Shown piece by piece: positions 7,934 through 15,927 of a stretch of 64,000 nt of DNA. Below the pieces are notes generated by a model. That model was not told the origin of the DNA. It saw only the letters and a list, made by a program, of their open reading frames with translations, and searched no databases. How positions within the stretch are numbered: position 1 is the stretch's first letter; each line of letters starts with the position of its first letter. The position numbers and the translations under genes were made by a program. Origin of the DNA: Methylopila henanensis (GTDB lineage: Bacteria; Pseudomonadota; Alphaproteobacteria; Rhizobiales; Methylopilaceae); NCBI RefSeq assembly GCF_042681025.1, contig NZ_JBHUER010000008.1, positions 248,001 through 312,000 of the forward strand. The letters run 5' to 3'.

Positions 7934-9607
7934 ATGACCGACACCACGGCTTCGGCGGAGCTGCCCGAGCGGGAAGGCATGGACTACGACGTCGTCGTGG
8001 TCGGCGGCGGCCCGGCCGGCCTCAGCGTCGCGATCCGCCTGAAGCAGATCGACCCCGAGCTCACCGTCGTGGTGCTGGAGAAGGGCTCCGAGGTCGGCGC
8101 CCACATACTCTCCGGCGCGGTGGTCGATCCGATCGGCCTCGACGCGCTGCTGCCGGACTGGCGCGCCGACGAGAGCGCCTTCACCCGGACGCCCGTCGCC
8201 GACGACCGCTTCCTCTACCTCACGGAAAAAGGCTCGTTCCGGCTGCCGAACTTCGGCATGCCAAAAATCCTGTCGAACCACGGCGCCTTCGTCGTCTCGC
8301 TCGGCGACGTCACGCGCTGGCTGGGCCAGCAGGCCGAAGCGCTCGGGGTCGAGATCTATCCCGGCTTCGCCGCCAATGAGATCCTGTTCGACGCGGCCGG
8401 CGCCGTCACGGGCGTCGCGACCGGCGACATGGGCGTGGGGAAGGACGGCGAGCCCGGCCCGAACTACACCCGCGGCATGGAGCTGCGCGGCAAATACGTG
8501 ATCTTCGCGGAAGGCGCCCGCGGCCAGCTCTCCAAGCAGCTCATCGCCCGCTTCAAGCTCGACGAGAACGCCGAGCCCCAGAAATACGGCATCGGCCTGA
8601 AGGAGCTGTGGCAGGTGGCGCCGGAAAAGCACCAGCCCGGCCTGGTGCAGCACTCCTTCGGCTGGCCGCTCGACGACAGGACCGGCGGCGGCTCGTTCCT
8701 CTACCATTTCGGCGACAACCTCGTCGCCGTCGGCTTCGTGGTGCACCTCAACTACGAAAATCCCTACCTCTCGCCCTTCGACGAGTTCCAGCGCTTCAAG
8801 ACCCATCCCGCGATCCGCGACGCCTTCGCGGGCGGAAAGCGCCTCTCCTACGGCGCGCGCGCCATCACAGAGGGCGGCTTCCAGTCGGTGCCGAAGCTTA
8901 GCTTCCCCGGCGGCGCGCTGGTGGGCTGCGCGGCCGGCTTCGTCAACGTGCCCCGCATCAAGGGCAGCCACAACGCGGTGCTGTCGGGAAAGCTCTGCGC
9001 CGAGCACGTGGCGGAAGCCCTGAAAGCCGGCCGCGCGCAGGACGAGCTCGCGGGTTACGACGCCGCCTGGCGCGACAGCGCCATCGGCCGCGACCTGAAG
9101 CCGGTCCGCAACGTCAAGCCGCTGTGGTCGAAGTTCGGCACCCGCGTCGGCGTCGTGCTGGGCGGCCTCGCCATGTGGGCGGAGCAGTTCGGAATCCGCC
9201 TGTTCGGCACCCTGCCCCACGGCAAGCCGGACTACGCCGCCACCAGGCCGGCCAAGGAGTTCGAGAAGATCGCCTACCCCAAGCCGGACGGCGTGCTGAC
9301 CTTCGACAAGCTCTCGTCGGTGTTCCTGTCGAGCACCAACCACGAGGAGGACCAGCCGCCGCACCTCAAGGTGAAGGACCTGTCCCTCCAGAAGTCCTCG
9401 GAACACGACGTTTATGCCGGCCTCAGCCAGCGCTACTGCCCGGCCGGCGTCTACGAATGGGTGGAGGACGGCGCCTCAGGCCCCCGCTACCAGATCAACG
9501 CGCAGAACTGCGTGCACTGCAAGACCTGCGACATCAAGGACCCGAATCAGAATATTGTGTGGGTCGCGCCCGAGGGGGGCGGCGGGCCGAATTATTCGGG
9601 GATGTGA
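7934..9607 (+). CDS. Electron transfer flavoprotein-ubiquinone oxidoreductase
   Basis: 557 residues from the ATG at 7934 (MTDTTASAELPEREGM); an upstream GTG at 7889 is possible but less likely for family length. The FAD-binding GGGPAG is at residues 24-29. The C-terminal 4Fe-4S region contains RYCPAGVYEW and NCVHCKTCDIKDPNQN, giving the four cluster cysteines. The enzyme passes electrons from ETF, reduced by acyl-CoA and other dehydrogenases, to ubiquinone at the membrane. The gene ends at the border of the AT-richer island that holds the SIR2 gene. Confidence 0.96.
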   Translation: MTDTTASAELPEREGMDYDVVVVGGGPAGLSVAIRLKQIDPELTVVVLEKGSEVGAHILSGAVVDPIGLDALLPDWRADESAFTRTPVADDRFLYLTEKGSFRLPNFGMPKILSNHGAFVVSLGDVTRWLGQQAEALGVEIYPGFAANEILFDAAGAVTGVATGDMGVGKDGEPGPNYTRGMELRGKYVIFAEGARGQLSKQLIARFKLDENAEPQKYGIGLKELWQVAPEKHQPGLVQHSFGWPLDDRTGGGSFLYHFGDNLVAVGFVVHLNYENPYLSPFDEFQRFKTHPAIRDAFAGGKRLSYGARAITEGGFQSVPKLSFPGGALVGCAAGFVNVPRIKGSHNAVLSGKLCAEHVAEALKAGRAQDELAGYDAAWRDSAIGRDLKPVRNVKPLWSKFGTRVGVVLGGLAMWAEQFGIRLFGTLPHGKPDYAATRPAKEFEKIAYPKPDGVLTFDKLSSVFLSSTNHEEDQPPHLKVKDLSLQKSSEHDVYAGLSQRYCPAGVYEWVEDGASGPRYQINAQNCVHCKTCDIKDPNQNIVWVAPEGGGGPNYSGM

Positions 9608-9725
9608 TTAGTTTCTGCGCATTGCACGATAAACGTCGCGCCTTCAGCTCTCCGCACAGCGTCTGTTCGTGCAGCTGTGTAGAGGTAAATACAGCAGACG
9701 AACGCTTCCATTTAGGAGACCGGAT

Positions 9726-12158
9726 GTGGAAATCGACGATGCTGTTCGGTGCGCACTGGATGGAAACGCAGTTTTGTTCGTGGGCGCGGGGGTCTCGTTC
9801 TTATCAAAGAACAAGTCGGGCTCGGTCATTCCCGATGGACGCTCGCTCGTCGATCTTTTGCTTGAACAATCTGAAGGAACGGGCTCGCCGCACCCTCTAG
9901 AAAGAGTTGCTGGCCATGTTGTTCGCAAAAAGGGCGTTGATTTTGTTGTTGATTTACTAAAAAAACACCTGAACTGCGGCGTTGTAGATGAGCGGCTATC
10001 ACGTCTTTATTTGTTGCCTTGGCGCCGAATTTATACAACGAACTACGATAACGTCATTGAGGAAGCATTGAAAGGTCATAGACCCGTATCCAGTATCACG
10101 CTGGATAACGAGATTGGTAATGCGGGCCCTGGATCGGTTGTGCATCTTAATGGTTATGTAGGAGATGTGTCTCCAGCGACACTTCAGCAGAGGCTTGTCC
10201 TCACGGATTATGCCTATGGCACATCGCGCCTTCGTGACTCGGAGTGGTTCAAATTTTTCCTCCGAGACCTTAGAGCGGCACGCGCGATCATATTTGTGGG
10301 TTACAGCCTTGCTGATTTGGACATTCAACGCGCACTTATTGTAGACGACAGCCTCACGCGGAAGACATTTTTCTTCATATCCCCTGATGCCGATGAACTT
10401 GAGACGTCGGCGCTATCGGACTACGGCACCCTTTGTCCTGGGGGTTTTGATGAACTTTCACAGACCGTTGATCTTGTAAGCTCAGATTATCAAAGTGTTC
10501 GGTTTTCTACGGCTTTTCTATGTCTCTCAGAGATTACTGTTGATGCTGCGCAGCCAATAGGTTCAACCAACGTCGAGAAACTGACTTCTCAGTTGGTTTA
10601 CGGGCGCCTGCCTGAGCACGAAATTTTGCTCAAGACACCTGTTTTCGGATCTCAACGCTTTACCGTCGTACGAAAGCAAGATGCGAACGCAATGGAAGCC
10701 GTACGAGTTGGACCGTGGCGGGACGTCCTTTACACTGGTGAGCTCGCGTCAGGGAAGACTGTGAGTGTCCTTAATCTAACATCTCATTTCATAGATAATG
10801 GCTATCGGGTTTTCTACGCAACAAAAGGCAGAACGCTCAACGATGAGTTGCGGAAAATCTCAAGAATAGCGGACAAAATCGTAGTTATATTTGAAAATTA
10901 CTACTCCCTAAGAGAAGAAGTAAGAGAATATGTTGCCTCTAGGCCAATGAATCATAGAGTTATTCTGACTGAACGAAGCGTAACTCATGATTTAATTTCC
11001 GACTTTGTTGATCAGACACCTCATCTTGGCCCGACTTTTGAGGTGACGCTCGATCGTATAGAGGCGAGCGATGTTCCAGCCTTTGAGGCTTTAGTAAACT
11101 TCGGTGGTTTTTGGGGCGATCGATCCGGGGCTGGCGAGAGCGCTCGCCGAGCTTTCATAAGCACCAAACTCGAGAGTTCGCTCTATAAGCTTCTAATCGA
11201 GATCATTAAATCTGAAAAAGTACAGAACGAAATTCGACTTTTGCTAAACCCTCTTCGAAAAGACAAAAGAGTTTTGAAGCTTTTTGTGTCGTCATTCATA
11301 GTAAATGTTCTTGGTTTTAGATTTTCGCTGAACGACTGGCAAACTGTTTTCGACGGCCAATGGGTTAGACAAACCATGCGAGCCTATCACGAACAGGTAC
11401 AGCATTTTCTCAGCATGCAAGGTGACACAATATTCCCCCGAGCAGGTCTCCTCAGCGCGCACATCCTAAGTACGGTATCAGATGACAGTTTGGTCAAAGA
11501 AAGTCTAGTCGACCTTTACGAGCGTGCATCGCGTGCGGGAGACGCAGATCCTGAATTTGTGTCTCTGAGGATCGCACTCACACGGTATGGCTCCATAGAG
11601 CCGGTGTTCTCCGGTACTAAGAAAGCTGATTCGATATTGCAATATTATGAAGACATCCGAGTATTTGGTAATACGCGGAATAATTCGGATTATTGGCTGC
11701 AGGTTGGGATTGCGGCAACGATACACGACCGATTGGGTATTGCGGAGACGGCTTTCTCGAACGCTTATGCGCGGGAGAAGGCGAAGACGAGGCCGAATCT
11801 CGTTAAAATCGACAATTACTTTTCTCGTTTTCAGATGAGAAAGGCTATCGAGACTAATGATCATAAGGAGGCCTTCACGACTTTCGTCCAGGCGAACGAG
11901 CGGCTTAAGAAGCAAATATTCTTAGAAGAGAACCGACATTATCCATTCAAGACCGGACGTTACTACACTGACATAGCAGCAAAACACTACAGATGTTGGA
12001 ATGAAAATCAGCAGAGGCAATTTGTACAGGAGGCGGAAGAAATTAGAGAGCGCGCCCTATATTGGAGACAAACACATAAAGAATTTAGTACTGACGTAGA
12101 GATACTAATTCGCGAAACGTCGACTTTGCTGGAGAAGGTCGACGAAAATCTGTTGTGA
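9726..12158 (+). CDS. SIR2-domain / P-loop NTPase (STAND-like) protein, candidate anti-phage defence
   Basis: 810 residues. Start is GTG at 9726, chosen because AGGAG at 9714-9718 lies 7 bases upstream; an earlier in-frame GTG at 9669 lacks a site. Residues ~10-260 form a SIR2-like NAD-binding domain: FVGAGVS (20-24 GAGVS), YTTNYD (104-108 TTNYD), VHLNG (140-143) and FVGYSLADLD (192-194 GYS). A Walker A GELASGKT follows at 338-345 and a Walker B-like IVVIFEN at 385-391. The last ~230 residues are helical and repeat-like. SIR2 domains in STAND proteins (AVAST type V, recalled) degrade NAD+ on phage sensing. The gene stands alone in an AT-richer island. The position usually holding the HG histidine is Asn here. 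Function as defence is inference. Confidence 0.8.
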   Translation: MEIDDAVRCALDGNAVLFVGAGVSFLSKNKSGSVIPDGRSLVDLLLEQSEGTGSPHPLERVAGHVVRKKGVDFVVDLLKKHLNCGVVDERLSRLYLLPWRRIYTTNYDNVIEEALKGHRPVSSITLDNEIGNAGPGSVVHLNGYVGDVSPATLQQRLVLTDYAYGTSRLRDSEWFKFFLRDLRAARAIIFVGYSLADLDIQRALIVDDSLTRKTFFFISPDADELETSALSDYGTLCPGGFDELSQTVDLVSSDYQSVRFSTAFLCLSEITVDAAQPIGSTNVEKLTSQLVYGRLPEHEILLKTPVFGSQRFTVVRKQDANAMEAVRVGPWRDVLYTGELASGKTVSVLNLTSHFIDNGYRVFYATKGRTLNDELRKISRIADKIVVIFENYYSLREEVREYVASRPMNHRVILTERSVTHDLISDFVDQTPHLGPTFEVTLDRIEASDVPAFEALVNFGGFWGDRSGAGESARRAFISTKLESSLYKLLIEIIKSEKVQNEIRLLLNPLRKDKRVLKLFVSSFIVNVLGFRFSLNDWQTVFDGQWVRQTMRAYHEQVQHFLSMQGDTIFPRAGLLSAHILSTVSDDSLVKESLVDLYERASRAGDADPEFVSLRIALTRYGSIEPVFSGTKKADSILQYYEDIRVFGNTRNNSDYWLQVGIAATIHDRLGIAETAFSNAYAREKAKTRPNLVKIDNYFSRFQMRKAIETNDHKEAFTTFVQANERLKKQIFLEENRHYPFKTGRYYTDIAAKHYRCWNENQQRQFVQEAEEIRERALYWRQTHKEFSTDVEILIRETSTLLEKVDENLL

Positions 12159-12229
12159 CGTCGGCAGGCTTTATCTCCCGCCGGGCTCTCCAGAATGTGG
12201 AAGGCGGAGAACGCTGCCACTGCCGACGT
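12158..12229 (+). repeat. Inverted repeat after the SIR2 gene (possible terminator or structured RNA)
   Basis: Ten-base arms, ACGTCGGCAG at 12158-12167 and CTGCCGACGT at 12220-12229, enclose 52 bases with a weaker nested pairing (CTCCCGCC at 12175-12182 with GGCGGAG at 12203-12209). The left arm begins on the last base of the stop codon. There is no T-run, so it is not a standard intrinsic terminator. Confidence 0.5.
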
Positions 12230-12334
12230 GTCGACGCTATAGCTCTTCAGCTCAGCTCCCTGTGAAGGACATGAATACAAGATGTGTAATCAGATCGCGG
12301 ACATCGCAACGATCATCGGTGGCGGCGGTGCTCA

Positions 12335-12523
12335 CTAAACAACGATCTCGCCCTCGTCCTCGCCGTCCCACCAGTGGATGCGCTCTGCGCGCACCTTGAT
12401 CAGCACGATCCCGGGCGTGTCGATCCCGTTCGGGAACCAGCGGTCGATGTCCTTGGTCCAGTGCGCCGCGAAGGCGGCGCGGTCGCGGATCAGCTCGGCT
12501 TCGCCTTCAAAGCAGGAGAAGAA
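12335..12523 (-). pseudogene. C-terminal remnant of a pyridoxamine 5'-phosphate oxidase-like (general stress FMN-binding) gene
   Basis: About 57-62 codons at the minus-strand 3' end encode AELIRDRAAFAAHWTKD, RWFPNGIDTPG and ERIHWWDGEDEGE, the C-terminal third of the general-stress/FMN-binding split-barrel family. Upstream of that (from about 12524) the frame runs into a REP palindrome and family similarity stops; the N-terminal two thirds are missing. It lies exactly at the right border of the SIR2 island, so insertion or deletion there probably destroyed it. The frame stays open to 12640, but that part reads REP sequence and is unlikely to be made. Confidence 0.7.
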
Positions 12524-12540
12524 CGGGCGCAGGCCGATGG

Positions 12541-12563
12541 ATGCCCGGGTCAAGCCCGGGCAT
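12541..12563 (+). repeat. REP-like palindrome copy 1
   Basis: Nine-base arms ATGCCCGGG and CCCGGGCAT with loop TCAAG, preceded by GATGG and followed by GACG. The same design recurs at 13142-13164 (inverted) and 13198-13220. Such elements are common dispersed extragenic palindromes in Rhizobiales. Confidence 0.8.
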
Positions 12564-12880
12564 GACGACGGAGGCGGCTCGCGCAGCGGTCCAAGGAACA
12601 TATTCCTTGACATTCCCGCCATCCGCGCGCAGGGTTCCAAGACCCTTCCCCGTCACGGGAGGCGTGTCCGGACCGGCCGGCCATGCGGGGACAGGGGCGG
12701 CGCCTGCGGGTTCGGCTCTACCGGAAGCCGCGCCCCCGGGACGTCGGACGGAACGTTCGGCGCGCTACGCCGGTCTGGGGGAGGTTCAAATCCCCTCGGA
12801 CGGAGGTTCGCGCCGGGCGTGAGCGACCCGCCCTGCACTATGACGGGGCCGCGCCTATGCAGAGGCGCCATAAGGCCGGA

Positions 12881-12912
12881 GACGGTCTCGAAGCCCTTGG
12901 GCTCAGACCGTC
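12881..12912. repeat. Palindromic hairpin
   Basis: Arms GACGGTCT (12881-12888) and AGACCGTC (12905-12912), with a second small pairing of AGCCC and GGGCT inside. No T-run follows. Origin unknown. Confidence 0.6.
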
Positions 12913-12960
12913 TTCGACGCCGGAGAGCCGCTTTCCGTCCGATGCGAAACCGTCGCGCGT

Positions 12961-13016
12961 GGAACGCCGGGCGACCGGCATTCTGAACTACAGAGCATTC
13001 GGTGGCCCGGCGTTCC
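12961..13016. repeat. Long perfect inverted repeat
   Basis: Arms of 12 perfect bases, GGAACGCCGGGC (12961-12972) and GCCCGGCGTTCC (13005-13016), extendable by four further pairs at the base using one G-T wobble. The enclosed 32 bases form an inner stem with TCTG/CAGA. This is larger than the REP elements nearby and could be a distinct element type. Confidence 0.65.
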
Positions 13017-13141
13017 GCGCCTCCTCCGACCTCGAGCCTGCGTGCCGAACCAGCGTTTTGACCGCCAGCACCCGCCCGCCGCCGGAGGCTTTCGCTCCCG
13101 CGACGGCGGAGACGCGCGCGCTCGTCTCACGCTCAGCCATC

Positions 13142-13220
13142 ATGGCCGGGCTTGACCCGGCCATCCATCCCTCGCACGGCCGCGTCCGCGCCGATGGATC
13201 CTCGGGTCAAGCCCGAGGAT
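13142..13220. repeat. Pair of REP-like palindromes in opposite orientation
   Basis: Copy 2, ATGGCCGGG/CCCGGCCAT with loop CTTGA (13142-13164), and copy 3, ATCCTCGGG/CCCGAGGAT with loop TCAAG (13198-13220), face each other across 33 bases. The loops are reverse complements, so the pair forms a BIME-like doublet. It lies just downstream of the PfkB kinase gene, whose stop is at 13239, and may also stabilise or end that transcript. Confidence 0.75.
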
Positions 13221-13238
13221 GACGGAGAGTGAAAGGCC

Positions 13239-14240
13239 TCAGATCAGGCCGCGGTCGGAGGCGAGCTGGCGGAGTTCGACCAGCGGGCGGGCGCCCACAT
13301 GGGAGATGACCTCGGCCGCGGCGAGGGCGCCGAGCTCGGCGGAGCGCTTGAGGCCGAGGCCGCGCACATGGCCGAACAGGAAGCCGGCCGCGAACAGGTC
13401 GCCGGCGCCGGTCTTGTCGACGATCGCGCCGTCGACCGGGGCGGCGGGGACCGCCACGCGCTCGCCGTCCGCGAGCACCACGCAGCCCTCGGCGCCGAGC
13501 GTGACGGCGGCGAGCTTGGCGTCGGCCGCGACCGCCTGCAGCGCGGCCTCGATGTCGCCGGTCTCGTAGAGCGACTTGAGCTCGCTGTCGTTGGCGAACA
13601 GCAGGTCGACGGTGCCGCCGCGGATCAGCTCGAGGAACTCGGGCCGGTAGCGGTCGACGCAGAACGAGTCCGACAGCGACAGCGCGACCTGCCGGCCGGC
13701 GGCGTGGGCGATCTCCGCGGCCTTGCGGAACGCCTCCTTGGCCGCGGGCGGGTCCCAGAGGTAGCCCTCGAGATAGGTGACGCTCGCGGCCTCGACGGTC
13801 GCGGCGTCGATGTCGTCGGGGCCGAGCGCCTGCGCCGCGCCGAGGAAGGTCGACATGGTGCGCTCGCCGTCCGGCGTCACCAGGATGAAGCAGCGGGCGG
13901 TGGCCGCGCCGCCGGCCGCGGCCGCGGTCGGGAAGTCGACGCCGATCGCCCGGATGTCGTGGCCGAACACCTCGCCGAGCGGGTCGGCCTTGACCTTGCC
14001 GATGAAGGCGGCCCGCCCGCCGAGCGAGCCGAGGCCCGCGAGCGTGTTGGCGGCCGAGCCCCCGGAGGCCTCGATCGCCGGCCCCATGCGGCCGTAGAGC
14101 GTCTCCGCGCGGGCCTCGTCGATCAGCGCCATGGAGCCCTTCACCAGGCTCTCGGCGACGAGGAAGTCGTCCTCGGTCCGGGCGATCACGTCGACGATCG
14201 CGTTGCCGATGCCGAGGACGTCGTACTTCGCTTCAGACAT
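13239..14240 (-). CDS. PfkB-family sugar/nucleoside kinase, adenosine-kinase-like
   Basis: 333 residues from the ATG at 14240, with GGAGAG about 9 bases upstream. The N-terminal GNAIVDVIA and GGSAANTLAGLGSLGG segments match PfkB signature 1 of the adenosine-kinase branch, and DKTGAGDLFAAGFLFG is signature 2 with the catalytic Asp and anion hole. It should phosphorylate a sugar or nucleoside with ATP; bacterial homologues in this branch are usually annotated as adenosine kinase. Soluble. Transcribed divergently from trpS. REP elements lie directly after the stop. Confidence 0.85.
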   Translation of the reverse strand: MSEAKYDVLGIGNAIVDVIARTEDDFLVAESLVKGSMALIDEARAETLYGRMGPAIEASGGSAANTLAGLGSLGGRAAFIGKVKADPLGEVFGHDIRAIGVDFPTAAAAGGAATARCFILVTPDGERTMSTFLGAAQALGPDDIDAATVEAASVTYLEGYLWDPPAAKEAFRKAAEIAHAAGRQVALSLSDSFCVDRYRPEFLELIRGGTVDLLFANDSELKSLYETGDIEAALQAVAADAKLAAVTLGAEGCVVLADGERVAVPAAPVDGAIVDKTGAGDLFAAGFLFGHVRGLGLKRSAELGALAAAEVISHVGARPLVELRQLASDRGLI

Positions 14241-14344
14241 GCGGAAAGCTCTCCGATCGGGGCGCGCGCGCGGGGCGGGAGCGGGCCTTGCGCAGGGGAC
14301 CTCCGGAGGCCATAACGCGGCCTCGTTCACGAGGCAAATGCGAG

Positions 14345-15382
14345 ATGGCGAGCGTGTCCCAGCGGGTGTTCTCCGGCGTCCAGCCGACCGGCAATCTCCA
14401 CCTCGGCAACTATCTCGGCGCGATCAAGCGCTTCGTGGAGCTGCAGAACGGCTTCGACTGCATCTACTGCGTCGTCGACCTGCACGCGATCACCGTCTGG
14501 CAGGATCCGGTCGAGCTGAAGCGTTCGATCCGCGAGGTCGCGGCGGCCTTCCTCGCGGCCGGCGTCGACGGCTCCAAGCACATCGTCTTCAACCAGAGCC
14601 AGGTGCCGCAGCACGCCGAGCTCGCCTGGGTGCTGAACTGCGTCGCCCGCCTCGGCTGGCTGAACCGCATGACCCAGTTCAAGGAGAAGGCCGGCAAGGA
14701 CCGCGAGAACGCGAGCGTCGGTCTCTACGCCTATCCCAACCTGATGGCCGCCGACATCCTGGTCTACCGCGCGACCCACGTGCCGGTCGGCGAGGACCAG
14801 AAGCAGCATCTGGAGCTCGCCCGCGACATCGCGCAGAAGTTCAACAACGACTTCGCGGCCTCGATCGCGGCGAACGGGCTCGCGGAGAAGTTCTTCCCGC
14901 AGCCGGAGCCGCTGATCGCGGGCCCGGCGACCCGCGTCATGTCCTTGCGCGACGGCGCGAAGAAGATGTCGAAGTCCGACCCGTCGGACGCCTCGCGCAT
15001 CAACCTGACCGACGACGCCGACCAGATCGCGGCCAAGATCCGCAAGGCCAAGACCGACCCGTTACCCCTGCCGGAAAGCGTCGAGGAGCTGAAGGCGCGG
15101 CCCGAGGCGGACAATCTCGTCGGCATCTATGCCGCGCTCTCGGACGGCGACGCCGCGTCGGTGCTGAACGCCTTCGGCGGCGCGCAGTTCTCGGCCTTCA
15201 AGCAGGCGCTCGTCGACCTGACGGTGTCGAAGCTCGGGCCGATCAACGCCGAGATGAAGCGGCTCGTGGCCGATCCCGGCCACATCGACCGCGTGCTGGG
15301 CGACGGCGCGGCCCGCGCCGAGGCGATCGCGGCCGAGACCATGACGCACGTCAAGGACATCGTCGGCTTCGTCCGGCGCTGA
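14345..15382 (+). CDS. trpS: Tryptophanyl-tRNA synthetase
   Basis: 345 residues from the ATG at 14345 (MASVSQRVFSGVQPTGNLHLGN). Class I synthetase motifs are clear: the HIGH equivalent HLGN and KMSKS within KKMSKSDPSD. It charges tRNA-Trp in the cytosol. The length is in the usual range for bacterial TrpRS. The frame is open 19 codons further upstream, but that part has no homology and no ribosome site. A universal stress protein gene follows. Confidence 0.96.
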   Translation: MASVSQRVFSGVQPTGNLHLGNYLGAIKRFVELQNGFDCIYCVVDLHAITVWQDPVELKRSIREVAAAFLAAGVDGSKHIVFNQSQVPQHAELAWVLNCVARLGWLNRMTQFKEKAGKDRENASVGLYAYPNLMAADILVYRATHVPVGEDQKQHLELARDIAQKFNNDFAASIAANGLAEKFFPQPEPLIAGPATRVMSLRDGAKKMSKSDPSDASRINLTDDADQIAAKIRKAKTDPLPLPESVEELKARPEADNLVGIYAALSDGDAASVLNAFGGAQFSAFKQALVDLTVSKLGPINAEMKRLVADPGHIDRVLGDGAARAEAIAAETMTHVKDIVGFVRR

Positions 15383-15425
15383 ACGGCGGATTGCGGCGAG
15401 GCCCCGCCTCGCGCATCCTCGCGCC

Positions 15426-15923
15426 ATGACCGCAGCGCCCCGCCGCTCCTACGAGGCCGGCCACCGGCCGAAGTTCCTCGTCGTCGTGGACGACACCGAG
15501 GAATGCGACCGCGCGGTCTATTTCGCGGCACGCCGCGCCGGCCGCGTCGGCGCCGCGCTCGCGCTGCTCTCTGTGGTGACGCCGGGCGAGTTCCAGCACT
15601 GGTTCGGCGTCGGCGACGTGATGCGGCAGGAGGCCGAGGCGACGGCGCGCGCCCACCTCGCCCGCGTCGCGGACCGCGCCCGGGACGTCTCCGGCGTCGA
15701 GGCCGAGCAGGTGGTGCGCGAAGGCCAGCGCAGCGACGAGCTGGTCGCCTTCATCAACGAGGACGAGGACATCGCCCTGCTGGTGCTCGCCGCCGGCGTC
15801 GGCGCGGAAGGTCCCGGCCCGCTGGTGGCCTCGATCGTGGGAAAATGGGCCGCGACCTTCCCGATCCCCGTCGCAGTGGTGCCCGGCCATCTCAGCGACG
15901 CGGAAATCGACGCCCTCGCCTGA
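15426..15923 (+). CDS. Universal stress protein (UspA family)
   Basis: 165 residues. After a short N-terminal extension the Usp fold begins at FLVVVDDTEECDRAVYFAARRA. The region around residues 115-155 (IALLVLAAG, then VASIVGKW and IPVAVVPG) corresponds to the nucleotide-binding and last strand of the fold, with a less strict glycine motif than ATP-binding Usps. Probable cytosolic stress protein. It follows trpS by 43 bases on the same strand, an order seen in related alphaproteobacteria, and is convergent with the NlpC/P60 gene. Confidence 0.85.
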   Translation: MTAAPRRSYEAGHRPKFLVVVDDTEECDRAVYFAARRAGRVGAALALLSVVTPGEFQHWFGVGDVMRQEAEATARAHLARVADRARDVSGVEAEQVVREGQRSDELVAFINEDEDIALLVLAAGVGAEGPGPLVASIVGKWAATFPIPVAVVPGHLSDAEIDALA

Positions 15924-15927
15924 CCTT

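Larger units (their letters stand above)
9608..12334. other. AT-richer genomic island carrying one SIR2-family gene
   Basis: From just after the ETF-QO stop codon to about 12334, base composition drops sharply (many A/T third positions, runs such as TTTGTTGTTGATTTACTAAAAAAAC), while both flanks are about 70% GC. The segment contains a single long gene plus ~120 bases of leader and ~180 bases of trailer. No integrase, transposase, terminal inverted repeat or target duplication was seen, so the route of acquisition is open. The right edge abuts a truncated gene and REP palindromes. Confidence 0.75.
12564..13141. other. Non-coding stretch rich in long hairpins
   Basis: No credible gene on either strand. 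Besides REP copies at both ends it holds GCGCCT/AGGCGC with a 6-base loop near 12850, an 8-bp stem GACGGTCT/AGACCGTC at 12881-12912, and a 12-bp perfect stem at 12961-13016. A T-arm-like string at 12776-12796 does not belong to a foldable tRNA. It looks like an eroded intergenic region collecting mobile palindromes, or it may hide an unrecognised structured RNA. Confidence 0.6.

Noticed and set aside
12282..12338. 18-codon ORF (MCNQIADIATIIGGGGAH) after the SIR2 gene
   Set aside because: Too short, no ribosome site at the right distance and no recognisable similarity; could be chance.
12776..12796. T-arm-like string GGTTCAAATCC suggesting a tRNA or tmRNA end
   Set aside because: The T stem has a mismatch, no matching acceptor, D or anticodon arm is found 50-70 bases upstream, and no tmRNA tag reading frame is present.
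15383..15425. Hairpin GCGAGG-CCCCG-CCTCGC between trpS and usp as a terminator
   Set aside because: No T-run follows and usp lies immediately downstream, so readthrough is likely.
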